The notes under the pieces: generated by a model
Told to the model about the DNA's origin: nothing
What the model saw: only the letters and a program-made list of their open reading frames with translations
Database searches by the model: none
Position numbers and translations under genes: made by a program
NCBI RefSeq assembly: GCF_002994745.2
Contig: NC_037093.1
Span: 46,108,384 to 46,172,383 of the forward strand
Source: Rosa chinensis
Lineage: Eukaryota > Streptophyta > Magnoliopsida > Rosales > Rosaceae
Reading direction: 5' to 3'
Length of the DNA stretch: 64,000 bases
In this document: piece by piece, positions 29,832 through 41,099 of the stretch
Layout: every line of letters starts with the position of its first letter
How positions within the stretch are numbered: the stretch's first letter is position 1

Positions 29832-31063
29832 ATGGCTGGTTCTACACCTGAAGCTCGTACTATCACTACTCAATCTACTGTATATTTGCCAAATATTCTA
29901 CTGGATGAATCAAACTATCCTGCATGGCTATTTCGACTAGAATCCTTTCTCAAAGGTCAAAACCTGTATGGATATGTTGATGGCTCAACTCCATGTCCTG
30001 CTCAATATGTTGGTGGTGTTACTGATATTGCATCTACTGAGTATGTTAATTGGAAGATTCAAGATCAAAGTATAGTCAATATGATTGGTCAAACTCTAAG
30101 TCCTGTGGCTATGTCATGTGCTGTTGGGAGCAAATCTGCTCAAGAGATGTGGTCAAGACTCAAACTCAAGTTTGCTGCACCAAACAGGCAGAATATCTTG
30201 CAGCTTAAGTCAAATTTGCATAATTGAAAGAAAGGTAGTGATGACATTGAAGGATACATGGACAAGATCAAGGCTGTAAGAGATGCTTTGGATGAAGATT
30301 TGTAGTCACAGTACTTAGAGGCTTACCATCTGAATATGCAGCAATCAAAACAGTTATCAGGGCTCAATTTGTGAGTTGTTCTATTGGTGAACTAAAGACG
30401 CTACTCAAGGCAGCTGAAATTGATATTGAAGCTGAGAATCAGTCTGCATCAAATATCAATCTTACTGCAATGGTTGCCAAAGGGAAATCAGAAGCTTCTA
30501 CATCAAGCAATACTACTGCATAATCCAGTTCTCAAGCTCCTACACCATTGACTCCACCTGGTTTTCCATCTTTGGCTACCACTCAAGGAGTAACTCAGGC
30601 TTCCTATGTTCCAATACCAGCTATTCCCTATGGCTACAGTCACTTCAATTCCTTCATTATGCAAGATCCTAGTACTGCTATGACTGGTTTTTATGCAGGA
30701 AGACCACCCTTTGGAAATCAGAATGCAAGGTTCAATAACAACTTTGGTAATCTCAGGAATAACAATCAGTTCGGCAATGGTGGAAACAGAAATGGGAACT
30801 TCAACAATCAATTCACCTCTGGTCCAATGACCAACTCCTTCTTCAGGCTAAATGGTAGCAATACAGGCAACACCAACCTTGTTTGTCAACTGTGTGGGAA
30901 GAATGGTCATGGTGCAAGGACCTGCAGAACTTTGTTTAACTTTCAGGGTGTTCAAGGCAACATAAATATTGGTAACTATCAATACTGCAATAAGCCTAAT
31001 CACACTGCAGATAGATGCTACTACTTGGTTGGATTTCCAGGTCAACAACAATCCAATCAATAA
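29832..31063 (+). pseudogene. Copia gag, broken by stops
   Basis: Starts at the ATG at 29832 (MAGSTPEARTITT). The N-terminal part has the copia gag hallmark LDESNYPAWLFRLESFL and KSAQEMWSRLKLKF. A stop at 30225 and another near 30303 break the frame. It resumes as a Pro/Asn/Gly-rich segment ending in a CCHC zinc knuckle, CQLCGKNGHGARTC, at about 30885-30930, and a second, degenerate Cys/His cluster (YQYCNKPNHTADRCYY). Gag would normally coat genomic RNA and form virus-like particles within the cell; this copy cannot make it full-length. Confidence 0.85.
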
Positions 31064-31132
31064 CAAGTCTAAGTAAATCAGCATACTCCACAACAAGGGG
31101 CTGCAGAGCTTGCTGCAACAAACACATCACCT

Positions 31133-33583
31133 CAGTTTTGGCTAGCTGACACAGGTGCTACTAATCATATGACAAATGAGATTCAGCTACTCAACAATGT
31201 TGCTCCATACAATGCATCTGACACTGTTCAAGTTCGTAATGGTAAATACTTAAATATTACTCATATTGGTAACACAATGCTGGGAATGTTGAAACTTGAT
31301 AATGTGCTACTCATACCCGAGCTTGCTGCTCACTTACTGTCTATATATCAGTTGTGTAAACAAAATAACTGCTCTGTGTGGTTTGATGAGTTTATGTGTG
31401 TGATACAGGACAAAGTGTTGGGTCAGGTGCTGTACAAGGGACTGAGTAAGCAAGCTAGGATTGTATCCAATACCTTTTGATTTGCCACTGTATATTCAAC
31501 AACACCAAAGCCAATCAGTTTCAGCTAGCAATAAGACCTATTCTTCAAAGCAGTCTGCTAACCTTGGAAGAGTGGTCAAGCAATCCTTGTGGCATCAAAG
31601 GTTTGGACATCCTGCAAATGAAATTGTTCAAAGCATGTTGAATAAGTAAAATATTTCCTGCACACCAGAGCAAGACTCATCAGTTTGTGAAGCCTGCTTG
31701 CTAGGAAAGTTTCATAGACTGCCATTTACTCATTTAGTAACTAGGAGTGAGGTTCCATTTGAAATTGTGCACTCTGATGTATGGGGACCATCACCTTATG
31801 TTTCTGTAGATGGATTCAGATATTTTGTACTTTTCATTAATGATTGTACCAGGTATACCTGGATTTTTCCAATGAAAAATAAAACTGAAGTGCTCAGCTA
31901 TTTTCAGTCTCTATGTGCCTTTGTTAACACTCAATTTTCTAGCCACATTAAGTGTCTCAGAAGTGATGGTGGAGTGAATATACAGGGAATAAATTCCAAG
32001 GAGTTTATGCTAAGCAAAGGTATTACTCACCAAATCTCATGTCCTTACACACCACAGCAGAATGGTATTTCAGAAAGGAAAAACAGACATATTAGAGAAA
32101 CTGCTGTGACTTTACTCCAAGCTGCTCATATGCCATCTATTTTCTGGTACCATGCGTGTGCAATTGCAGCCTATCTAATAAACAGAATGCCAACTCAAGC
32201 ATTAAAGATGAAGTCTCCTTTTGAACAATTATACAACAAGGTCCCATCTTTAGAAATTCTCAGAGTTTTTGGTTGTGCTTGCTATCCTCTCCTAAGTACT
32301 CACAATAGTAACAAGCTTCAACCCAAAACAGTAAAGTGCATATTCATTGGCAGCAGGATACAAGGGATATATTTGTTACAATCCAGTCAACAAGAAATGC
32401 ATCATCTCCAGACATGTTTTCTTTGAAGAAAATAATTTCCCATTTTCATATCAAAGGCCTTCAGGGATATCTTCTTCATGTAATCCTCACTCAAGTCTTA
32501 CTCAGTCTCCTCAGCACCAACACTAGTCTACACTTGTCCAAAGCACCACTATAACTACTCAGGTACCTTCCACTTCTAGATCTTATCCTGTAATCACTAG
32601 TGACTCATCTACTGATAACACAACCATAGTACCTATTGGTGATATACCTGTCTTATCTGTTCACAATGCTTTATCTAATCACTCAGATTCAATAACTGAT
32701 GCATCTCCTGACATGGTTTCACATAAAACTCCTGTTTTTAGTAATGATCATAATACTGTTATTAATTTTGGAGAAACTTCTGGTACTGTTACACTTGATA
32801 CACACCCAGGAACTGGTACTATCTCTGTTGTCCTAAACTGTGATCATGCTAAACCCACAGTTCAGGTCTCTGAAACTAATATCTTGCATCCAGTTCAAGG
32901 ACTTACTAATTCCATAATTAATTATCATACTATGCTTACAAGAAGCAAACGAGGTATACTGAAGAAAAAATGTTTTCTTTCTATCATTCAAGAATAATCA
33001 GCTGATTTGTCAATTGTTGAACCTCATAACTATAAAGTTGCACTTACAAGTCCTGTCTAGAAAAGTGCAATGCAAGAAGAGTATGATGCTCTTATGAAGC
33101 AACAGACCTGAAGTTTGGTTCCCTTACCACCTGATAAGAACTTAGTTTCCTGCAAATGGATTTTCAAAATAAAAAAGAATGCAGATGGCTATGTGGCTAG
33201 GCATAAGGCTAGGTTGGTTGCTAGAGGCTTCTCACAGGAATATGGAGTAGACTATGACGAAACCTTCTCCCCTGTTGTGAGGCATACAACTGTGAGGCTT
33301 ATTCTAAATCTAGCTGCTTATTCTGGTTGGAAACTTCATCAGATGGACGTCAAAAATGCTTTTCTATATGGTGTGCTCAATGAAGAGGTTTAGTGCTCAA
33401 TGAAGAGGTTTATATGGTCCAGCCTAGTGGTTTTGAAGATGCTATTTGCCCTCATTATGTTTGCAAGCTTCATAAGTCACTCTATGGTCTCAAGCAAGCT
33501 CCAAGAGCCTGGAATGAACGTTTTACACAATTTCTTCCATCTCTAGCCTTTGTGTGTTCTTATGCAGATCCATCACTTTTTGT
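31133..33583 (+). pseudogene. Copia pol, first part: protease, integrase, RT
   Basis: The protease motif FWLADTGATNHM lies at about 31137-31172. The integrase zinc region includes LWHQRFGHP near 31588. Integrase core blocks IVHSDVWGP, CLRSDGG and PQQNGISERKNRH lie between 31760 and 32090, and the C-terminal part NSNKLQPKTVKCIFIG near 32310. RT begins near 33120 ([47 protein letters not shown]). Stops occur between these blocks. A 20-base tandem duplication (33371-33410) disrupts RT. The frame is then cut at 33588 by the nested element. Confidence 0.88.
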
Positions 33584-33588
33584 CAAGA

Positions 33589-34098
33589 TGTACATACCTC
33601 CAACAATATGGAGTATTTACTACATCACCAAGCATAAGTAACACCCTCTTTGAGACACCCACAAGCCATGGTGAGGCCCAACCGAGACATGCATCTTGTA
33701 GCCCTATGTTCAAGCTACGCTACGGTATCCGGAAGTCGCAAATCCGTCGCCGGGAAGCCACCTTCCCGGCCTTGCCAACATGCCCTCACAAATAGGCTTT
33801 CTAGACTAGAATAGTAGTTTTGCATCCCACATCTAAGAAAATGTAAAGGAGAAGCATTCATTCACCTATAAAAGGAATGCCTCCTCCCACTTAAACAGGA
33901 TCCAACATAACTCCATTACATTTCTTGTAATCTTGTTGGGCCGCAAGGCTCGACACACTAGTATAAGCTTTCAAGTGGACGTAGTCTCCCGCTAAGGCGG
34001 GAGGTGAACCACTATACTTCGCTTGTGTCACACACACACTCTCTCTCTCTCTCTCTCTAAAGCTAACTAGAGATCCCCACGGATCACCAACGTTAACA
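33589..34098 (+). repeat. 5' LTR of the nested element
   Basis: 510 bp, TG...CA. A TATA-like CCTATAAAAGG lies at about 33865-33875, a likely promoter for the element. A CA/CT microsatellite near the 3' end differs in length from the other LTR. Confidence 0.92.
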
Positions 34099-36447
34099 TT
34101 GGCGCCGTCTGTGGGAAGCCAACACAAAGGCTTCGTCACCTACCACGAACTTTGACCCGAAAATGTCGAATCGACGCTCATTCAACATCAAATTGGGGCC
34201 GGTCAACGCCCGGCGGGGCAAGTCAACGCCCGGCGGGGTCGGTCAACGCCCGGCGGAGTCGGTCAACGCCGGGCTAGCTTGGTCAACGCTGACCATGGTT
34301 AGTCAACGCTGAACTTCAACAAGTTCCATCATTGGCGGCAACTCACTCACCGGTAATCCCATCCTTGGAGGACTTAGCGGCGGCAACAAAAAAAAAAAAA
34401 AAAAATTTTGGCGGCAAACTTCTCTGGACACCCAGAGATTTGCTCTGGGCACCCAGCCACTTCCACCAGAACTCCATCTCCGCTAGGAACCATCTCCGCC
34501 AGTCCCTACCTCCGCCCCGCTGGCCCAAAACTCAACCACCGATGGCCAAGGCTCCAGAGCCGCCTTCCGCCATGCATAGCACTACCATGCTTCCGCCGCT
34601 CAGCGATCAACTCCATCAGCGGCATCTTCTTACGCTTGCCAAGGCTCCGCCCCGTTGGCCCAAACCTCCACCGCCATGTATCTCCACCAGCTACACCACC
34701 GCTGGACAACTCGCCACACCCAGAAAACTTCTCTGGGCACCCATGGCCATTCTTCGATCATCAACACCGGCGGCACACCACCGCTAGCTATGCCCAGCGG
34801 TCAGCAACCTCCGCTCCGCTCCGCCAGCCCTCCTTCGCTGGTTTTCACCGACGAGATTCACCGCAGAACTCCTCCGTTGGGATTCACCGCCGACTCCCCG
34901 CTGCATACCAAGTCCGTCGCTAGCCACAAGCACCGCTAGGAGACACCAGCGGTAAAACCTCCGCCCAGCAAGACACCGCCAGGCCTTGCACCTCCGCCAA
35001 GTCCGGCAGCTACTCCGCTCGTATCCATCAGCGGAATCTCCCTTCCGCCAGGCAAGCTTCTGAGCTTCAATCTCCATCAGCGGCCAAGCTCCTTCAGCGG
35101 CATCTTCTTCCACTAAATATCCGGTAGCGGTAACTCTGGTCCGCTAAGCATCACAGCTGGGAAATCTCCACCGCCAACTATGGCCAACTTACTGCCGAGC
35201 TCCTCCGCCGGCCAGGTTCCGTTGAGCAACTCCACTGAACAACTGTACACCGCCAAACTTCTTCAGCAGCACCGCCGATCTCGGTCAGCGGTAACACCGG
35301 CCATATTCCGCTGGTCTGTACCGCTGGAAGTTCACCGCGGAACTTCACTGCCGAGCTGCACCGCTGAAAGTCACCGCTAAGTTTCACCGCTGGACAAAGT
35401 CTCCGCCGGATAGGAGCCACCGCCGACCAAGCCATCCACTGCTGAGCAAAGTTCCGCCTCTGCCAGTCATCATCCGCTGGCCAAGGCCCCGCTAAACTAG
35501 CACGATGCTCATCTACATCACCTCTCCGGCATCCCAAAGTGATCAAGACACCTCTCTCATGAAGGGAGAGGTGATGTAGATTAGCGAAATTATCATCCTT
35601 TGACTAAGGTGTTTCGCCGGAGCAATAGCGCGTCGTGTTCCTCTAGCCTCCAACTTGGCATAAGATAAGTAACTATATCTTCTCTTTTACGCTCTTTCAA
35701 TGTGAGCTATTGCCATGCTTTCATAACTTTTGAGCATGCCTACAACATTTTGTAGATTTGGCAACGCCTTCTAGGCCTTACATGCTAGATATGCCATGCT
35801 TCACATACCGATCTCAATGATCCATTAGCATATCTACAAAAATGCAAAAATGATATTAGCATCCACATTACAAGTACATGCTATACACATATACCATGCT
35901 TCTATTTTAATTGCAAAATTAAATAAGTATGGGACACTCAAACAAAATTTTATTACTTGCTCTATGTGTTTATCATTTTTTCAAACAACCGCCAGGCGGT
36001 AAGGCAACGCCTCATAATGACAATGACCGCTACGCGGCATTGCAGTCAAGTTTCTCATTCGAGAAAACAGCTAGGGACTAGTTAACACAGCCCACGGCAG
36101 CCATTGATCCGGCAGTTAACCCCGACGCTTGGGTATCTAAGATTGGGCTCGCTACCCAACACCCTCTGCTCCGCGTAGCTCCCCTCATCAAACAATTTTC
36201 CGACCATCCGGAGGTCTATAGCCAGGAGTGGGGGACTCCTCGCAGGGCCTAGCAGGGGCCCACCCGAAAGGGCAAAAGCGTTCGCTCTAACAATTCTAGA
36301 TGGACGACGCACTCACACTAATTATGCTTGATATACGGCACAAAGCTACGCTTTGGTATCAACCCGCAAGAACACCCTCCTTGACTGGGGACTTGTACAT
36401 ACAGCCCAACATAATTAGCAACGGTCACGCTCATGCCTCAGGGCATC

Positions 36448-37090
36448 ACCGTCGAGCTACCCGTTAATGCCTTCCCGGCACCCTGAGCTTCCGCTCATGC
36501 CTTCCCGGCACCCCGAGCTTCCCGCTCATGCCTTCCCGGCACCCTGAGCTTCCGCTCATGCCTTCGTGGCACCCCGAGCTTCCGCTCATGCCTTCCCGGT
36601 AACCCTTGAGCTTCCGCTCACAAGCTTCTGCTCATGCCTTCCCGGCACCCACGAGCTTCTGCTCACGAGCTTCCCGCTCATGCCTTCCCGGCACCCTGAG
36701 CTTCCGCTCATGCCTTCGCGGCACCCCGAGCTTCCTCTCATGCCTTCCCGGCAACCCAGAGCTTCCCGCTCATGCCTTCCCGGCAACCCACGAGCTTCCG
36801 CTCATGCCTTCCCGGCACCCCCGAGCTTCCGCTCATGCCTTCCCTGCAACCCACGAGCTTCCCGCTCCTGCCTTCCCGGCACCCCCGAGCTTCCGCTCAT
36901 GCCTTCCCGGCAACCCATGAGCTTCGGCTCATGCCTTCCCGGCAACCCACGAGCTTCGGCTCATGCCTTCCCGGCAACCCACGAGCTTCGGCTCATGCCT
37001 TCCCGGCAACCCACGAGCTTCCCGCTCATGCCTTCCCGGCAACCCCGAGTGTTTCGCTCATGCCTGCCCGGCAATCCTCGAACTTTACAC
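36448..37090 (+). repeat. 30-bp GC-rich minisatellite in the nested element
   Basis: About twenty units of roughly 27-36 bases built on CTCATGCCTTCCCGGCA followed by CCCYGAGCTTCCG or ACCCACGAGCTTC. Apparent open frames on both strands (Ser/Pro/His-rich repeats) arise only from the repeat and are not judged to be genes. Confidence 0.9.
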
Positions 37091-37628
37091 TCATGTCTAC
37101 TCGACACACCACACGTTAATGGAACATTGAATTCTTCTACCATTTGTCGCTTGTGACAAATCGAATTCTTTTCACGTTCCATTAATACGAGCGACAACCA
37201 AACAAACACAAGCGTCCAAGCATTCAACACTCACGAATTACAAACGCTTACCTCTGCAACGCTCATACAACTTACATTTATCGTATGCAATCAATATGCT
37301 CACACGACCATACGCGTTCTCGAGTTTGTACATCATAAGCGATCGTACTCGGCGCCATTCGAGTGTATACATCAACATGTATCATGCACCCCATACGTTC
37401 GTATATGCCAAACGCATATAAGTGCAACTCACATTTGTTGCCCAATACAACGAGAATCCTACATATGCCTGTTTTTTGTCTTTGTTTTGCAGGTTCACGA
37501 GTCCCTTCTTGCTTACGGAGTTCGGGGACTTGTAGGGGCTCCGTGCCGCCCGGTTACTTATGCTTGATGACATCGTGGTTATAACTCCCCAACCAAGAAG
37601 CTCCTCTTACTTGGGGACTTCGGGGACT

Positions 37629-38134
37629 TGTACATACCTCCAACAATATGGAGTATTTACTACATCACCAAGCATAAGTAACACCCTCTTTGAGACACCC
37701 ACAAGCCATGGTGAGGCCCAACCGAGACATGCATCTTGTAGCCCTATGTTCAAGCTACGCTACGGTATCCGGAAGTCGCAAATTCGTCGCCGGGAAGCCA
37801 CCTTCCCGGCCTTGCCAACATGCCCTCACAAATAGGCTTTCTAGACTAGAATAGTAGTTTTGCATCCCACATCTAAGAAAATGTAAAGGAGAAGCATTCC
37901 TTCACCTATAAAAGGAATGCCTCCTCCCACTTAAATAGGATCCAACATAACTCCATTACATTTCTTGTAATCTTGTTGGGCCGCAAGGCTCGACACACTA
38001 GTATAAGCTTTCAAGTGGACGTAGTCTCCCGCTAAGGCGGGAGGTGAACCACTATACTTCGCTTGTGTCACACTCTCTATCTCTCTCTCTCTCTAAAGCT
38101 AACTAGAGATCCCCACGGATCACCAACGTTAACA
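37629..38134 (+). repeat. 3' LTR of the nested element
   Basis: 506 bp and nearly identical to the left copy. Differences seen: C/T in the AAATYCGTCG block, A/C in GCATTMMTTCACC, C/T in AAAYAGGATCC, and a shorter CA/CT tract. It is preceded by the purine-rich CTTGGGGACTTCGGGGACT. Confidence 0.92.
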
Positions 38135-38139
38135 CAAGA

Positions 38140-39120
38140 TAACTGGCAGTTCCATGGTATATCTTCTACTCTATGTCGATGATATTATCATCACAGGCAA
38201 TAGTGAGGTTCTCATTTCAGAAGTCAAGCAACTACTCCAGGCAGAGTTTGATATGAAGGATCTTGGTGATCTACACTACTTTCTGGGATTGGAAATTCAG
38301 TATAAGAACGATGGCTTGTTTGTCTCTCAACAGAAGTATGCCAAAGAACTTGTCCATAAAGCAGGTCTTGATGATTGTCACACGCACTTAACTCCTTGTC
38401 AGTCTGGTATTAAGCTATACAAAGATGGAAGTGCTCCCTTAAGTGCCTCTGACATTCCACACTTCAGAAGCCTTGTTGGTTGTTTGCAGTATCTTACATT
38501 TACCCGACCTGATATTGCATATAGTGTTAACTCTGTGTGTCAGTTTCTTCACTTTCCAACTGAGGCTCATCTTCATGCTGTGAAACGCATTCTATGATAT
38601 GTTAAAGGCACTGTTAATCATGGCATTCACTTCAGGAGGGGTGATTTTTCCAATCCACAATTACATATTCATGCCTTTTGTGATGCAGACTGGGCTGGTG
38701 ATCCAGATGACAGAAAATCAACCACAGGGTTTGTAATTCTTCTTAATCAGTCTCCTATCTCATGGTGCAGCAAGAAACAAACTGTTGTCTCACGATCTTC
38801 CATAGAAGCTGAATATAGAAGCATGGCAGATACATCCTCTGAACTTCTTTGGTTGCAGCATTTGTTCAATGATCTTCACTTGCATTTGGATAGTGTTCCT
38901 ACTCTTCATTGTGACAATATTTCAGCTCTTGCCCTTGCCACTAATCCTGTGTATCATTTAAAGCTTAAACATATTGAGGTTGATGTTCATTTTACTAGGG
39001 ATCAAGTCAAGGCTGGCACCATTCGGTTGCAGTTTGTTACATCTCATTAACAGCTCGTTGATCTATTCACCAAGGGTCTTTGCTCACCTCAGCATCTTTA
39101 TCTTTGTTCCAGCTTGATGC
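38140..39120 (+). pseudogene. Copia pol, second part: RT end and RNase H
   Basis: Continuation of the interrupted frame. The RT active site YVDD lies in LLLYVDDIIITG at about 38163-38198, followed by FDMKDLGDLHYFLGLEI and LTFTRPDIAYSVN. RNase H has FCDADWAGDPDDRKS, SRSSIEAEYRSMA, LHCDNISALALATNP and KHIEVDVHFTRDQV. In-frame stops lie at about 38596 and 39048, and the terminal DLFTKGL motif follows the latter. The protein cannot be made intact. Confidence 0.9.
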
Positions 39121-39149
39121 TCGCCCCCGCCCATCAAGCTGAGGAGGGG

Positions 39150-39423
39150 TGTTAAGATAGTTCTTCATGTGTCGTTTATCAAGCTTAATTGCTTAATTGG
39201 TGTTAATTAGGGATAACTAGTTAATTAGTTACACCTGCATGAGTCTTTAGCTGGAGAGTTAGTGCCCTATAGTTGTGCTACACGTGGCACACTGTTATGC
39301 AATTTGGAAATCTATATATATACGTTTCTACTCATTGTAACTATATCAGAACCAATATTCCACAAGTTGTTAGTAAAAATATCTCAGTTTCTCTCTTCCA
39401 TTTTCTCTCTCGCTAAGCTAATA
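39150..39423 (+). repeat. 3' LTR of the copia element
   Basis: 274 bp. It differs from the 5' LTR at about eight sites and has a short TA tract. Confidence 0.9.
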
Positions 39424-40134
39424 GCAATATGTGGCTCGTGAAAACTAAAGAGGAAAATTTTAAAAATTTATAGGGTCATGTATCGCTCTTTTGTGTCTTT
39501 TCCCTCCATGCTTATAAATCTTCTAATTATCTAATTTGCTAACCAGTAAAAATTTGGCTCTTTTTTAAAAATAAAAAAAATAAAACTTTTCTATGTATTT
39601 CTATGGACCATTTTCTACTTCTTTTTCTGTTTATTTGAAGACCGATGTTTTTTTTTAAAATATCTATTTAATTGTAAAATATTATTATAATTAATAATTA
39701 ACTCTCCTAATCTCCTATTTAAGTCATTTTTGAGATTTTTCATGCAGAATTTCATATCTTTGTCATTTCAGTGTATCTTATTATACTCCAAATTACTACA
39801 ATCATTATATAATTAAGTTTATCAAACACTTTTTTTGAAATACTATAGGTAACTGATCATGTAAACATTTCATAAAAATTCATTAATGATTTCCATGTTA
39901 CTTTCTAAATTTCCATCATTTTGTTTCGAAAATTTACTTAGATCAAATTTTCGTCGATATTTCCATCGAAATATCCATTTTTGGGCCTCTCGATATTCAA
40001 TATTTTAGTCCTTGGTTTCGATCATCTCTCAGCTCCCTTGTGGAGTTTTGTCGACCTGGGCGTCGAGGTCGACCATAGGCTAATCACCCTATCAACGTAG
40101 CTTGTGATGTTTGTGATGGGTAAGTCACAAACAA

Positions 40135-41090
40135 GGGAGAGGATCCTCTCCTAAACTAGGCTATCTCCTAACCTACCTAAGCTTTGAAGGAGATAGCGAC
40201 ACGTGGTTATTACTAGATCCAATGGTCTACTACGAGCTTAGCTTTTCTTTTTCTATGTTTTTCTGTCTCGTAGCTGTTCTTCTATTCCTTCCCTGCTCTC
40301 TCCCTTTCTTCTGTTCTTCATACGACTTAAAAAAAAAAGGAACTGGGCATGTGAAAGAAGGGGAAAACCAACTTACCAAAAAAAAAAAAAAAAGAAGGGG
40401 AAAACCATGGGATTATGCTCTTCTTTTTTAGGGGATAGGAACCGGTCATGTGAAAGAAGAGGAAAACCATGGGATTATGCTCTTCTTTTTCAGGGGATAT
40501 GGATTTGCGATTGGATAGTATATAAATTAAATCTGACCATCATCAAATCAAGATTTCCATAAATTGAATCAAATCGACTAATTAGCACAATCAATTACCA
40601 TTGCATTTTCTCTAAAAACCTCATCTAAATTCAATTTGGTCATTTGTAAATGCTTATTTTCATATTAGATATCACACCCATCTTGCTTTCTCCATCGATC
40701 CTCTCTAGTCTTCGTACCCATCCTGAACTCAATCTCTATTTTTTTTTTTTGTTTTGGAGTTTTGATTAAATGCTCAAATTATTTTTGAAGTGCATCAATG
40801 GAAGCTAAAAGAACTAGTCCATGAATATCAATTATTTGAACGGAAATGCAAGAGGATAGAAAGGGGAAAGAGGTAAAGAGAAGATGACAAGAGATTTCAA
40901 AGATCAGTGAGAGAGAAGGTGTTGAGTTTGTCACTTTCTCTCGAAAAAGTTGAAGACGGGGTAAGATTGGAAAGAAGAAACTATTGAAGTATCTGCAAGC
41001 CATTGGATCAAGTCATAACCACGTGTTGCCATCTCTTTTGAAGCTTAGGTAGGTTAGGAGAGAGTTTAGCTTAGGAGAGGATCCTCTCCC
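40135..41090. mobile_element. MULE-like MITE with 9-bp TSD
   Basis: The ends GGGAGAGGATCCTCTCC and GGAGAGGATCCTCTCCC are each internally palindromic. The next 80-100 bases are also inverted repeats: AGCTTTGAAGGAGATAGCGACACGTGGTTATTA is matched in reverse near 40990-41045. CACAAACAA flanks it at 40126-40134 and 41091-41099. There is no transposase; the interior has A runs and a local direct repeat (40349-40500). Confidence 0.85.
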
Positions 41091-41099
41091 CACAAACAA

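Larger units (their letters stand above)
33589..38134 (+). mobile_element. Non-autonomous LTR retrotransposon nested in copia RT
   Basis: LTRs at 33589-34098 and 37629-38134, both TGTACATACC...GTTAACA. The target duplication CAAGA lies at 33584-33588 and 38135-38139. A primer-binding region TTGGCGCCGTCTGTGGGAAG directly follows the left LTR, a sequence typical after plant Gypsy-type LTRs. The 3.5-kb interior carries no gag or pol, only GC-rich low-complexity sequence, a 20-bp repeat of GGTCAACGCC type (34200-34330) and a 30-bp minisatellite (36448-37090). It therefore needs proteins from another element (LARD/TRIM-like). The LTRs differ by only about three substitutions plus CA/CT repeat length, so the insertion is recent. 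Confidence 0.9.
28891..39423 (+). mobile_element. Ty1/copia retrotransposon (interrupted)
   Basis: LTRs at 28891-29202 and 39150-39423 with TG start; the left one ends CA, the right one TA through mutation. The 5-bp target duplication GCAAT lies at 28886-28890 and 39424-39428. The primer-binding site TGGTATCAAAGCC follows the left LTR at 29203 and resembles the complement of initiator Met tRNA. A purine tract (GAGGAGGGG) precedes the right LTR. Domain order gag, protease, integrase, RT, RNase H defines copia. The LTRs differ at about eight positions outside a TA microsatellite. Removing the inner element leaves about 6 kb, near-normal copia size. The coding frame has several stops, so the copy is defective. 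Confidence 0.93.
28682..40014. mobile_element. hAT-like MITE hosting the nested retrotransposons
   Basis: The outer shell of the nest. Its ends are CAAGGACTGAAAAATCGATA and, inverted, CAAGGACTAAAATATTGAATA. It is flanked by the 8-bp repeat GTTTCGAT at 28674-28681 and 40015-40022. Removing the copia insertion leaves about 0.8 kb of AT-rich sequence with no coding capacity. The 8-bp target duplication and short inverted ends point to hAT. Confidence 0.8.

Noticed and set aside
31921..32100. Possible intact copia able to move
   Set aside because: Integrase motifs look good, but gag, RT and RNase H frames have several stops and RT is physically split.
34332..35546. Overlapping open frames of 90-171 codons on both strands
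   Set aside because: GC-rich low-complexity interior of the nested LTR element (CCGCC-type sequence) lowers stop frequency. No gag or other domain signature is seen.
36566..37156. 196-codon plus-strand frame of Ser/Pro/His-rich repeats, with further frames in other phases
   Set aside because: All phases are open because of the 30-bp minisatellite in a non-autonomous LTR element. No domain, and unit changes show no codon bias.
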